The position numbers were made by a program, and so were the translations under genes. The notes beneath the pieces are model-generated. The model was not told where the DNA came from and did no database searches. It saw only the letters and a list, made by a program, of their open reading frames with translations. This document shows positions 23,145 through 31,646 of a stretch of DNA of 33,285 nt, piece after piece (the first letter of the stretch is position 1; every line of letters starts with the position of its first letter). The DNA is from Acidobacteriaceae bacterium. GTDB lineage: Bacteria > Acidobacteriota > Terriglobia > Terriglobales > Acidobacteriaceae. The stretch covers positions 1 through 33,285 of the forward strand of contig PLXE01000064.1 in assembly GCA_003151335.1 (NCBI GenBank), written 5' to 3'.

Positions 23145-24199
23145 CGGTATTCGGTTCCTGTCCACTGCCCATCTTCGAGCACAAGCAGATCATGCTGGGC
23201 CACGGCAGCGGCGGCAAGCTGACGGCTGAGTTGATTGACAAGGTCTTCCGTCCAGCCTTCACCAACCCATTTCTCGACAAGCTTGACGACCAGGCCGTGG
23301 TGCAGGTGAATGGCACGCGGCTGGCATTCACCACGGACTCGTTCGTGGTGACGCCGATTTTTTTCCCCGGTGGAGATATCGGGCGACTGGCAATCAATGG
23401 CACGGTGAATGACCTGGCCATGAGCGGAGCCCGTCCGCTGTATTTGGCCGCAGCGTTCATTCTGGAAGAAGGGCTGGCGGCGGATGACCTGCGCCGCGTG
23501 GTCGAATCCATGCGCGACGCGGCGAACGAAGCCGGTGTGCTGCTGGTGACCGGAGACACCAAGGTAGTCAATCGCGGCAAGGGCGACCAGGTGTTCATCA
23601 CGACGACGGGGCTTGGCGTGATCGACCGGCCAGTGGAGATTTCGGCCGATCGCGCGCGTCCGGGCGACAAGATCATCCTCAGCGGATTCATCGGCGATCA
23701 CGGCATGGCGGTCATGTCGCAACGGGAGAACCTGGAGTTCGAAGGCGCCATTCAAAGCGACTGCGCGCCACTGCATGGCCTGGTTAATGTAATGCTTGAA
23801 GTGACGGGTAGGGAAGGACTCCCGACCATCCACTGCCTGCGCGATCCAACCCGCGGCGGCGTAGCTACCACCTTGAATGAAATTGCGGGCCAGTCGCAGG
23901 TCGGAATGCTGCTGCAAGAGCGTAATATTCCAGTCCGCGAAACCGTCCAAGGCGCCTGCGAAATATTGGGACTTGATCCTCTTTATGTGGCCAATGAGGG
24001 TAAGCTGGTTGCGATCGTTGCCGCTGCGTCAGCGGATGAAATTGTCCAGCGCATGCGCCAGCACCCGCTGGGCGGCGAAGCTGCGGTGATCGGAGAGGTG
24101 GTTGCCGATCATGCCGGCATGGTGCTGATGAAGACCGAGATCGGCGGCACGCGCGTCCTGGACGTCATGTTCGGCGAGCAGCTCCCACGAATTTGTTAG
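23141..24199 (+). CDS. hypE: HypE, thiocarbamate dehydratase
   Basis: 352 aa. Begins with the PurM-like ATP-binding fold ([37 protein letters not shown]) and ends PRIC, with the C-terminal cysteine that receives the carbamoyl group from HypF. Also visible are [19 protein letters not shown] and the [15 protein letters not shown] motif. HypE dehydrates the thiocarboxamide to thiocyanate and passes cyanide to HypC-HypD. Last gene of the coupled hypFCDE block; 140 bases follow before the CBS gene. Confidence 0.96.
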   Translation: MTVFGSCPLPIFEHKQIMLGHGSGGKLTAELIDKVFRPAFTNPFLDKLDDQAVVQVNGTRLAFTTDSFVVTPIFFPGGDIGRLAINGTVNDLAMSGARPLYLAAAFILEEGLAADDLRRVVESMRDAANEAGVLLVTGDTKVVNRGKGDQVFITTTGLGVIDRPVEISADRARPGDKIILSGFIGDHGMAVMSQRENLEFEGAIQSDCAPLHGLVNVMLEVTGREGLPTIHCLRDPTRGGVATTLNEIAGQSQVGMLLQERNIPVRETVQGACEILGLDPLYVANEGKLVAIVAAASADEIVQRMRQHPLGGEAAVIGEVVADHAGMVLMKTEIGGTRVLDVMFGEQLPRIC

Positions 24200-24339
24200 C
24201 TCGGCAATCCGCCCTCCAGAGGATGGCATCACACCGGGCTTGAGTACCAGGGTTGGGGACTCGAACTCGAAAGTAGCCTACGACGAGGAATGTTTTTTGC
24301 GGCCCAGCGTGCTAGCATGAAAACCCGACAGGTGCTCAC

Positions 24340-24792
24340 ATGAAGGTCAATGACGCAGTTGAATTGCTGCTCAAGCAAAAGGCCACCAACGCAGTTTTGT
24401 CGGTAGGTCCCGAACAGTCCGTTTACGAGGCCATTGAGAAGATGGCTAAGGAGGGGGTCGGGGCCTTACTGGTGTTGTTTGAAGGCAAACTCGTGGGGAT
24501 CCTCTCCGAGCGTGACTATGCCCGCAAGGTCATCCTTAAGGGACGGTCGTCGAAGGACACTCCGGTCCGTGAGATCATGACCAGTCCGGTGATCTTTGTA
24601 ACTCGCAAAAACACAATAGAGGAGTGCATGGCCATCATGACCAATCGCCATTTCCGGCATCTTCCGGTAGTCGAGGAGGGCACCGCCATCGGCATAGTGT
24701 CGATCGGCGATCTGGTGAAATGGATCATCTCCGGTCACGAAGAGACGATCCGGCACCTGGAGGGCTACATCACGGGAAAGTATCCAGCCTGA
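24340..24792 (+). CDS. CBS-pair domain protein
   Basis: 150 aa with AGGTG 6 bases before ATG and a TAGCAT box at about 24311-24316. Two CBS motifs fill the protein: about 20-75 ([33 protein letters not shown]) and 85-140 ([45 protein letters not shown]). No attached catalytic domain. CBS pairs bind adenine nucleotides and work as energy or ligand sensors, often for a partner protein; the partner is unknown. It has its own probable promoter and is separated from the S1-domain gene by 54 bases. Confidence 0.88.
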   Translation: MKVNDAVELLLKQKATNAVLSVGPEQSVYEAIEKMAKEGVGALLVLFEGKLVGILSERDYARKVILKGRSSKDTPVREIMTSPVIFVTRKNTIEECMAIMTNRHFRHLPVVEEGTAIGIVSIGDLVKWIISGHEETIRHLEGYITGKYPA

Positions 24793-24846
24793 GGCAGCCC
24801 CGCCAGCATCCGTGTCCGGATTATGACAGAATAAAACCATAGCCTC

Positions 24847-26535
24847 ATGTCCAATCCAAGCATTCCAGATTCCCAACCTACGGCCGAACCCGACGAGTCA
24901 TTCGGTGAGCTTCTTTCGCAGTTCGAACAGAGCCATTCGCGCAAGGCTGAAGACGGTAGCAGACAAATCCAAGGCACGGTGATTGCCGTCTCTGCCGAGT
25001 CGGTTTTCCTCGATATCGGTTTCAAGAGCGAAGGCATCCTGCCGCTGGCAACGTTCCAGAGCGCCGGCGAAGAAGTGAAACCCGGCGACAAGCTCTTGGT
25101 CTCGGTGAAGGGCCGCGATCCTGACGGCTACTACGAGCTTTCCCGCTTCAAGACAGCCCTGCCCAGGGACTGGTCAGCGCTGGAGCGCGCCTTCGCCGAC
25201 AAGACGACGATCATGGGCACAGTGACAGGCGTCATCAAAGGCGGGCTGAGCGTGGATGTGGGAGTGCGCGCGTTTATGCCGGGTTCGCGCAGTGGAGCGC
25301 GCGACGCTGCCGAGATGGAGAAGTTAGTCGGGCAGGAGATCCGCTGCCGAATCATTAAGCTCGATGTAACCGACGAAGATGTGGTGGTGGACCGCCGCGT
25401 CGTGACCGAAGAGGAGGAGCGCAGCGGGAAGGAGCGCCGCTATTCGGAGGTCAAAGAAGGCGAGACGGTGCATGGCGTGGTCCGCAGTCTCACCGATTAC
25501 GGCGCCTTCGTTGATATCGGCGGAGTGGACGGCTTGCTGCACGTCGGCGACATCGCCTGGAGCCGCGTTTCCAACCCTGCTGACGTGCTTTCGGTGGGGC
25601 AGGAAATCGAAGCAAAGGTTCTCAAGATCGACCTTGAAAAGCGGCGCATTTCGCTGGGCCTGAAACAGCTTCAGCCTGATCCATGGCATTCCGTGGCCGA
25701 CAAATATACGGCAGGCGAGCGCGTGCGCGGCGCGGTGACGCGCGTCGTCGACTTCGGAGCGTTTGTGGAACTGGAGCCCGGAGTGGAAGGCTTGATCCAC
25801 CTTTCGGAGATGTCGTGGGCCAAGAAGGTGAGGCAGCCCAGCGATGTAGTGAAGCCGGGCGAGGTAGTTGAAGCAGTAGTTCTGACAGTCAGCCCAGGCG
25901 AGCGCCGCATTTCTCTGGGACTGAAGCAAGCCCTGGGAGATCCCTGGACTGAGGTGACGCAGAGGTTTGGGGTGGGCTCGGTCATCGAAGGATCGGTCAC
26001 CAGCCTTACCAACTTCGGCGCATTTGTGCAGCTTGCCGAAGGCGTTGAGGGGATGATTCACGTCAGCGAAATCAGCGCCGAGAAGCGCATCAACCATCCG
26101 CAAGAAGTGCTGAAGGTTGGGCAGGTGGTCAAGGCCCAGGTGCTTGCCATCGACAAAGACAGGCGGCTCCTGCGATTGGGGATGAAGCAACTGGTTCCCA
26201 CCAGTCTGGATGAATATATCGCCGAGCACAAAGAAGGCGATGTGGTCACGGGACGCATGATCGAGATTGCGGACGGACACGCTCGCGTCGAATTGGGCGA
26301 AGGCATCCTGGGCACCTGCCCAATCGTGGCGCAGAGTCCAGCGAAGGAAGAGATGCGGGGCAAAGGCAAGGCGGATTTGTCAGCGCTGAGTTCCATGCTG
26401 AAGGCGCGCTGGAAGGGCGGCGCTGCGGGCAGCGCGGCCAAGCCGGAAGCCATTCATGCCGGACAGATTCGCAGCTTTCGCATTGCCAAGCTGGATGCGG
26501 CGTCGAAAAAGATTGAATTGCAGTTGGCAGAATAG
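24847..26535 (+). CDS. rpsA: 30S ribosomal protein S1-like protein (six S1 domains)
   Basis: 562 aa, about the size of ribosomal S1. S1 OB-fold domains begin near residues 41, 120, 203, 288, 375 and 460. The first two are divergent, as in ribosome-bound S1, and domains 3-5 are canonical (DYGAFVDIGGVDGLLHVGDI, DFGAFVELEPGVEGLIHLSE, NFGAFVQLAEGVEGMIHVSE). The sixth is split by an insert of about 40 residues (495-535). No Shine-Dalgarno site is seen, as is common for rpsA; a CAGAAT box at 24827-24832 hints at a very short leader. S1 helps load structured mRNAs onto the 30S subunit. A second S1-like paralogue elsewhere is possible, so whether this is the main RpsA is not certain. Confidence 0.82.
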   Translation: MSNPSIPDSQPTAEPDESFGELLSQFEQSHSRKAEDGSRQIQGTVIAVSAESVFLDIGFKSEGILPLATFQSAGEEVKPGDKLLVSVKGRDPDGYYELSRFKTALPRDWSALERAFADKTTIMGTVTGVIKGGLSVDVGVRAFMPGSRSGARDAAEMEKLVGQEIRCRIIKLDVTDEDVVVDRRVVTEEEERSGKERRYSEVKEGETVHGVVRSLTDYGAFVDIGGVDGLLHVGDIAWSRVSNPADVLSVGQEIEAKVLKIDLEKRRISLGLKQLQPDPWHSVADKYTAGERVRGAVTRVVDFGAFVELEPGVEGLIHLSEMSWAKKVRQPSDVVKPGEVVEAVVLTVSPGERRISLGLKQALGDPWTEVTQRFGVGSVIEGSVTSLTNFGAFVQLAEGVEGMIHVSEISAEKRINHPQEVLKVGQVVKAQVLAIDKDRRLLRLGMKQLVPTSLDEYIAEHKEGDVVTGRMIEIADGHARVELGEGILGTCPIVAQSPAKEEMRGKGKADLSALSSMLKARWKGGAAGSAAKPEAIHAGQIRSFRIAKLDAASKKIELQLAE

Positions 26536-26601
26536 GCTGGAGCAATTCCAGAGTCTCGCCTTTCAGGCGTGCATGCCAACAAGCGTTCACCGTGCGCGTG
26601 T

Positions 26602-26630
26602 TTGACCATGCCAGAAGCGTCATGTAAACT
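26602..26630 (+). promoter_or_regulatory. Promoter of the tRNA-Val/tRNA-Asp unit
   Basis: TTGACC (26602-26607) and TAAACT (26625-26630) with 17-base spacing. Predicted start near 26637, about 44 bases upstream of mature tRNA-Val. Confidence 0.65.
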
Positions 26631-26652
26631 CAAAATAGTTGATTCCGCTCTA

Positions 26653-26677
26653 GTACCACCTCGTAAGAGGTGCGTAC
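26653..26677 (+). other. GNRA-capped hairpin just before tRNA-Val
   Basis: GTAC CACCTC, loop GTAA, GAGGTG C GTAC: ten base pairs with one bulged C and a GNRA-type tetraloop, ending 3 bases before the tRNA 5' end. Located in the predicted pre-tRNA leader; no T-run follows, so it is not an intrinsic terminator. Confidence 0.6.
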
Positions 26678-26680
26678 GAC

Positions 26681-26757
26681 GGGCGGTTAGCTCAGTTGGT
26701 TAGAGCGCCTGCCTTACAAGCAGGAGGTCGCAGGTTCGAGCCCTGCACTGCCCACCA
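26681..26757 (+). tRNA. tRNA-Val (anticodon TAC)
   Basis: Acceptor stem GGGCGGT/ACTGCCC (one G-T pair), D-arm AGCTCAGTTGGTTAGAGC, anticodon stem CCTGC/GCAGG around loop CTTACAA giving TAC, T-arm with GGTTCGAGCC, discriminator A and encoded CCA at 26755-26757. Confidence 0.96.
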
Positions 26758-26824
26758 CACTCGTCACCGGCGAGTAGAATAAGCACGGTGACACGTCCCG
26801 AGCGGGACAACAACCGCGCAAAGC

Positions 26825-26901
26825 GGGGTCGTAGTTCAGTTGGTTAGAACGCTGCCCTGTCACGGCAGAGGCCGCGGGTTCGAGTCCCGTCGACCCCGCC
26901 A
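26825..26901 (+). tRNA. tRNA-Asp (anticodon GTC)
   Basis: Acceptor stem GGGGTCG/CGACCCC, D-arm GTTCAGTTGGTTAGAAC, anticodon stem CTGCC/GGCAG around loop CTGTCAC giving GTC, T-arm with GGTTCGAGTC, discriminator G and encoded CCA at 26899-26901. It lies 67 bases after tRNA-Val, probably in the same transcript. Confidence 0.96.
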
Positions 26902-27019
26902 TCATTCCAGAGATTTGCGGAATGGTGGCTCAAAAAACTCAGCCTACAATCCAGCCCACGAACCGTTGATGCATGAGAGATTAGGTAACAGCTAGCGGCT
27001 TGCTTTATCCTCATCTCGT

Positions 27020-28492
27020 ATGCCCGCACTCGTAGAATGTGTACCCAACTTTTCTGAAGGGCGCGACAAGTCCCGAGTCGACGCCATCCTCGACGCCATG
27101 AAGATGGACGGCGTGTATCTGCTCGATCGCGAGATGGACGCCGACCACAACCGCTGTGTCATTACGCTGGTCGGCGATCCGGTGAACGTGGCGGAGGCCG
27201 CGATCCGCGGAGTCGGCAAGGCCGCCGAGCTTATTGACCTCACCAAGCACACCGGAGCGCATCCCCGGCTGGGCGCTGCCGACGTGATTCCGTTCATCCC
27301 GATCGAAGGTGTGACGCTGGAAGACTGCGTGGCCCTGGCGCGGCGTGTCGGCGAAGAAATATGGAAGCGGTATCGCGTGCCGGTTTACCTGTACGAAGCG
27401 GCCGCGCAAACGCCCGAGCGTCAGAACCTGGAGAACGTGCGCCGCGGGCAATTCGAAGGCATTCGCGAGGAGCTGAAAACAAATCCGGCGCGCAAGCCCG
27501 ACTTTGGCAATGCCGAGCTGCACCCGACGGCAGGAGCGACCATTGTTGGCGCGCGCAAATTTCTGGTTGCCTACAACGTCTATCTCAATACTCCCGATGT
27601 CGAGATCGCGAAGAAGATCGCCAAGACCGTGCGCTTTTCCAACGGCGGCCTGCGCTACGTGAAGGGAATGGGCGTGCCGGTGCGCGGGTTGGCACAGGTC
27701 TCCATGAACCTGACCGACACCGATCAGACTCCGATCGCGCGCGTATTCGAGTACGTGAAGCGCGAGGCGGCGCGCTATGGAGTCGTGCCGGTGTCAAGCG
27801 AGATCGTCGGCTTGATACCCAAGAAGGCGCTGGAAGACGCGGCGGAGTGGTTTCTGCAGATCGAGAACTTCGACTCGTCGCTGATGTTGGAGAACCGCCT
27901 GGCCGCCGTGATGAGCGGGAAAATGGCGGTCGGAGGAATTCGCTCCGGGGTCGAACCGTTTATCGAGCAGCTTGCGGCGCCGACGGCTGCTCCCGGAGGA
28001 GGTTGCGCGGCGGCTGCAACAGCGGCGATGGCTGCGGCGCTGGGCGGCATGGTCGCCGGAATGTCGCGCGGCAAGAAGGCTTATGCGCAATACGAGCGCC
28101 AGTTAAGCGATGCCTTGGCGCGTCTGGCCGAGCTGCGCGAACAGTTCAAGGCGTCCATTGACGCCGACGCCGCGTCGTTCAACGAGGTGATGGCGGCATT
28201 CAAGAAGGCGAAAGATCATCCCGGGGCGCAGGCCGAGGTCGAAGTGGCAACCAAGAAGGCGACGCTGGTTCCGCTGCTGGTTGCCGAACGGGCAAGGGAA
28301 GTGCGACAGATACTTGAATCGCTGCGGCCCATCACCAATCCGAGGATGGCATCGGATTTGGCCGTGGGTGTGAGCTTGGCGCGAGCCGCGGCCGAGGGCG
28401 CGCTGGCGAACGTGGAGATAAATCTTGCCGATATCAAGGATGAGGCTTTTATCGCGGATGTGCGGCAGCGGGTGGCGGTGATGAGAAGTTAG
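27020..28492 (+). CDS. ftcD: Bifunctional glutamate formimidoyltransferase / formimidoyltetrahydrofolate cyclodeaminase
   Basis: 490 aa. The N-terminal formimidoyltransferase part (about 1-300) begins ECVPNFSEGRD and has the catalytic histidine region HTGAHPRLGAADVIPF (H81 by alignment memory) and GLAQVSMNLTD. The C-terminal cyclodeaminase part (about 305-490) begins near EPFIEQLAAPTAAPGGG and contains DADAASFNEVMAAFKKAK. The protein transfers the formimino group from formiminoglutamate to tetrahydrofolate and then deaminates it to 5,10-methenyl-THF, linking histidine breakdown to folate. The fused form is the animal-type arrangement, also found in some bacteria. No hut genes flank it. No ribosome binding site; a TATCCT box at 27006-27011 suggests a near-leaderless mRNA. 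Confidence 0.93.
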   Translation: MPALVECVPNFSEGRDKSRVDAILDAMKMDGVYLLDREMDADHNRCVITLVGDPVNVAEAAIRGVGKAAELIDLTKHTGAHPRLGAADVIPFIPIEGVTLEDCVALARRVGEEIWKRYRVPVYLYEAAAQTPERQNLENVRRGQFEGIREELKTNPARKPDFGNAELHPTAGATIVGARKFLVAYNVYLNTPDVEIAKKIAKTVRFSNGGLRYVKGMGVPVRGLAQVSMNLTDTDQTPIARVFEYVKREAARYGVVPVSSEIVGLIPKKALEDAAEWFLQIENFDSSLMLENRLAAVMSGKMAVGGIRSGVEPFIEQLAAPTAAPGGGCAAAATAAMAAALGGMVAGMSRGKKAYAQYERQLSDALARLAELREQFKASIDADAASFNEVMAAFKKAKDHPGAQAEVEVATKKATLVPLLVAERAREVRQILESLRPITNPRMASDLAVGVSLARAAAEGALANVEINLADIKDEAFIADVRQRVAVMRS

Positions 28493-28681
28493 TGGTTGGT
28501 GGCTAGTTACTACGCGACGCCGGTTTCACCGCCTCTCCGGGCGCCTTGTCCTCTAATCGTGAGCCGTGTTGATGTTGGTGCGCGTCTAACGTCTAAACCT
28601 TTGTTGGCTAGCAGTGGAAGTGCAGTAAAAGCAACGGACGGTAACAATCCCGCATCTCTTCGCAGATTGTCGAGTAGAATT

Positions 28682-29623
28682 ATGAGCATGAAGCAGTTCC
28701 TCACAGGCCTTTTTCTGAGCGCCGTTTTCTGCCTGCCCGCAGTTGCGGCGCCTCTGAGCAGCAATGCCCGTACCGTGGTTCCATCGGCGGTCCAGCAAAT
28801 CATCTCCATCGATTACCGCGCACTGCGCGATTCGCCATCGGCGCGCGCCCTCAAAGACCAGGTCCTGCCTGACGTCCTGAAGCAATTCGAGACCGCTCTG
28901 AAGGGCGCGGGCATTGACCCTGACAAGGACATGGAGCAGCTTACCTTCGTTACGTATCGCCCGGCCAAAGGCGGTCTGCGCAGCATCGGTATCGCCCAGG
29001 GCCCTTTCAAGCAGAAGGAATTTCTGCAGAAGATGCGCCTGAAGAAGATCAAGCCGGAGAAGTATCTGCTCTCCTACATCTACCCGATGGGCACGGGCAT
29101 GCACCTGGTGTTCCTCGATCCCAGCACCATCTTGTTCGGCGAGAGTGCTTCCATTAAAGGCGCAATCGACGTGCGCGACAACAGCGCCGAGTCTCTGGAA
29201 TCCAACAATACCATTGACGATCTGATCACCAGCGTGGAAAGCGCGGCGATTTGGAGCGTACTCGATCAGCCGGGGACGCAGACCATGCTGCGGTCGGTGC
29301 TGGGGCAGGCGGCCTCTATAGGTGACTACGACGTGGTGAAGAAGCGGCTGCTGGCCTCGGATTACACCATGAACTTCACCAATGGGGTAACCTTCGACCT
29401 GAATGTCAAAACTTCCGACACCATGACCGCAGCCACCATGGCCACGCTGCTGAAGGCGGGAGTGTTGTATCGCAAAATGAACGCCACTCCGACGGAGAAG
29501 CTGGCGCTGGACGACACCACCGTCGACAACTCCCACGATATGCTGCAAATGCACTTTAAGACCGACGATCAACGCTTCACGGCGCTGCTGAAGTCGGACC
29601 TGTTTGCCGCGGTATCGAAATAG
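28682..29623 (+). CDS. Exported protein of unknown function
   Basis: 313 aa from ATG 28682 (or 311 aa from ATG 28688). The frame is open from 28496, but those residues are not protein-like and derive from repeat DNA, while a proper signal peptide (MKQFLTGLFLSAVFCLPAVA) starts at 28688. The mature part has no cysteines, repeats or catalytic motif that I recognise. It alternates beta-like and helical stretches (VQQIISIDYRALRDSPSARA, TFVTYRPAKGGLRSIGIAQG, LVFLDPSTILFGE). It resembles conserved exported proteins of Acidobacteria, function unknown. A TAGAAT box at 28675-28680 lies just before the start. Followed 32 bases later by another exported protein gene. Confidence 0.72.
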   Translation: MSMKQFLTGLFLSAVFCLPAVAAPLSSNARTVVPSAVQQIISIDYRALRDSPSARALKDQVLPDVLKQFETALKGAGIDPDKDMEQLTFVTYRPAKGGLRSIGIAQGPFKQKEFLQKMRLKKIKPEKYLLSYIYPMGTGMHLVFLDPSTILFGESASIKGAIDVRDNSAESLESNNTIDDLITSVESAAIWSVLDQPGTQTMLRSVLGQAASIGDYDVVKKRLLASDYTMNFTNGVTFDLNVKTSDTMTAATMATLLKAGVLYRKMNATPTEKLALDDTTVDNSHDMLQMHFKTDDQRFTALLKSDLFAAVSK

Positions 29624-29640
29624 GGGCGATTCCCAGCATT

Positions 29641-29646
29641 TATAAT
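29641..29646 (+). promoter_or_regulatory. Consensus -10 box directly before the TPR gene
   Basis: A perfect TATAAT ends 9 bases before the TTG start at 29656, so a transcript from it would be leaderless or nearly so. No good -35 box is visible at 16-18 bases. Confidence 0.4.
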
Positions 29647-29655
29647 CAAGGCGCT

Positions 29656-31302
29656 TTGCGACACTTTCTCAATCGCTTCATTTTCCGTGGCCTTCTTTTA
29701 TTGGCCACGTTCTGCCTGCTTTGTCATCCGGGTGCGGCCCAGACGCTGGCCGGAACCCGCACCGTGATGGTCATGCCGTTTGAAAATCAAACCACCGCTC
29801 CCGGGCTGGAGTGGATCGCTGAGGCTTTTCCCGAAGTCCTGTCGCAGCGCATGGAGTCGCCCGGGCTCTACGTCATCAACCGCGATGATCGCAGCTACGC
29901 CTTCGATCATGCCGGCATTCCGCTGAGCGTTCGGCCCTCGCGGGCGACGGTTTACCGTGTCGCTGAACAGATGGATGCCGACTACGTCGTGCTCGGCACG
30001 TACAGCCTCGAGGGCCAGACCTTCAAGGCCAATGCGCAACTTCTCGACATGAAGAAGCTGCACCTTTACCCGCAGGTCCACAGCAGCGGCGCCTTGGCCA
30101 GCCTGATCGATTTGCAGACGGCGTTGGCGTGGGAGCTGCTGCAACAAATGGCTCCGCCGCCCGCGATCACCCGCGATCAATTCCTGAAAGCCTCGAGGCC
30201 TATCCGCCTCGATGCGTTCGAAAGCTATATCCGCGGAATCCTGGCCACCGGCCAGCAGCAGAAGATTCGTCACCTGCGGGAAGCGGTAAAGCTCAATCCT
30301 GATTACACGCTGGCCATGCTGCAGTTGGGCAAGACGTATTACGGCGCCCACGAATACGAATCGGCCGCTGCCTGGTTCAGCCGCATACCCAAGGATGATC
30401 CGGTCGCCGGCGAGGCCAACTTTCTGCTGGGCATGTCGGAGTTCTATCGCGGAAGTTTCGAGAAGGCGTTCACCGCGTTCAACTATCTGGCCACCCGCCT
30501 GCCGCTCACCGAGGTTTACAACAATCTGGGTGTTGTGGAGGCCCGGCGAGGCCGGCGCTCGGCGGCGGTCGAATACTTCTCCAAGGCGGTCAGTGCCGAC
30601 CCGAACGACCCGGACTACCGCTTCAATCTGGCGGTGGCTCTCTTCAAGAACGGAGATGGCTCCGGGGCCGCGCGCCAATTGCGCGAACAGTTACAACGGA
30701 GCCCAAGCGATGGCGAAGCCAAGGTCCTGTTGGATTTGATCAACCGTGGTGGTACGCCGCCCCCTGTGACGAATCCCAACACGACTGCGGCTTCGGGCAA
30801 CGCTTTACTGTCGCCAAACCAGCCGCGCATTCCCATGGAACGCCTCAAGCGCAACTACGACGAGGCGTCCTATCGTCAAATCGAGATGGAAATCAACAAG
30901 CTTGCCGAGGCGCGGCTGGCCAAGGCCGACGGACACACTCGCGCGGCCTATCACGTAGTACGTGGCAAGGAGTTGCTGGCGCAGAACATGGCGACCCAGG
31001 CAGAGAGCGAATTCCGCGCCGCGATCGGCTCCGACCATAACAATGCCGCGGCGCACGCGCAGTTGGCAGTTCTGCTGGAAAACAAGGGCGATCTCGCAAA
31101 CGCGCGGACGGAAGCGCAAACTTCGGTGCGTTTGCAGCCCAACGTTGACGCCTGGCTGGTGCTGGCCCGGCTTGACCTGAAGCAGGGCCAGTTGGAGGGC
31201 GCCGCCAGCGAGGTGGACCGTGCCCTGGCCTTGCAACCCGCCGACCCGACCGCACAAGCCTTGAAGCGCGACATCGCGGCCAAGCGGACGGTTTCAAAGT
31301 AG
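29656..31302 (+). CDS. Exported TPR-repeat protein with a CsgG/TolB-N-like domain
   Basis: 548 aa, TTG start at 29656, needed to include the signal peptide (FRGLLLLATFCLLCHPGAAQ). Residues about 35-175 resemble the FlgO/CsgG/TolB N-terminal fold: VMVMPFENQTTAPGLEWIAE, then ADYVVLGTYSLEGQTF. Residues about 200-365 and 425-545 contain TPR motifs (YTLAMLQLGKTYYGAHEYES, AEVYNNLG-type helices, NAAAHAQLAVLLENKGDLAN). A Pro/Thr/Asn linker at about 370-390 divides the two TPR blocks. Probably a periplasmic scaffold in envelope assembly. It follows the exported protein gene by 32 bases, yet a TATAAT box in the gap suggests separate transcription. Confidence 0.8.
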   Translation: MRHFLNRFIFRGLLLLATFCLLCHPGAAQTLAGTRTVMVMPFENQTTAPGLEWIAEAFPEVLSQRMESPGLYVINRDDRSYAFDHAGIPLSVRPSRATVYRVAEQMDADYVVLGTYSLEGQTFKANAQLLDMKKLHLYPQVHSSGALASLIDLQTALAWELLQQMAPPPAITRDQFLKASRPIRLDAFESYIRGILATGQQQKIRHLREAVKLNPDYTLAMLQLGKTYYGAHEYESAAAWFSRIPKDDPVAGEANFLLGMSEFYRGSFEKAFTAFNYLATRLPLTEVYNNLGVVEARRGRRSAAVEYFSKAVSADPNDPDYRFNLAVALFKNGDGSGAARQLREQLQRSPSDGEAKVLLDLINRGGTPPPVTNPNTTAASGNALLSPNQPRIPMERLKRNYDEASYRQIEMEINKLAEARLAKADGHTRAAYHVVRGKELLAQNMATQAESEFRAAIGSDHNNAAAHAQLAVLLENKGDLANARTEAQTSVRLQPNVDAWLVLARLDLKQGQLEGAASEVDRALALQPADPTAQALKRDIAAKRTVSK

Positions 31303-31646
31303 CGCAACCTTCGGCATTATGCGCGAACACAGCTAACGTTCAGGACTTTTGTCGGCTAGTGCCGCACCGATTTCTGTAGCGCCCGCAGAGCCCGTGCATT
31401 TACTCCCGCATTCGACATCGTCGAAGAGCGCGAATTGCGCGAGAAATTTGGGGTGGAATGGGGCGATTATGCAGCGCGAGTACCGCAATTCCTGTCGAAA
31501 CTCCCAGGCCGATTGCCTGAGCAGGGGGCCCTTCCCCTTTCTAGGCACAGTGCGATTTTGCGTGGTGAAGAGATCTGCTATCCCCACGATTCACCTTTCC
31601 GAAAAAGAACTCAGGCGTGGAGTCCAATCGTGAGCAGCTTCCCGGT
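31303..31646. other. Intergenic stretch with a gene fragment
   Basis: 344 bases without an intact gene. The only protein-like content is the fragment described at 31405-31500. The frame then runs on without features into the end of the minus-strand gene. No promoter or terminator was recognised. Confidence 0.5.
31405..31500 (+). pseudogene. C-terminal fragment of an isoprenylcysteine methyltransferase-like (ICMT/PEMT) protein
   Basis: Frame from 31405 reads PAFDIVEERELREKFGVEWG, then DYAARVPQFLSKLP. This is the typical C-terminal tail of small membrane methyltransferases of the ICMT family (EERELRERFGxxYxxYxxRVPRF type). There are no membrane helices upstream: the frame closes at a TAG at 31357-31359. 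After the tail the frame continues with unrelated residues. I read this as the leftover 3' end of a lost gene. Confidence 0.45.

Noticed and set aside
25324-26280. 318-aa minus-strand frame opposite the S1-domain gene
   Set aside because: Shadow of the repeated S1 domains; it has no independent support.
26714-26905. 63-aa minus-strand frame over the two tRNA genes
   Set aside because: Reads GSTGLEPAASAVTGQRSNQL, a well-known false protein from antisense tRNA sequence.
27361-28161. 266-aa plus-strand frame inside ftcD in another frame
   Set aside because: Arg/Gly-rich off-frame reading of a fully conserved enzyme gene.
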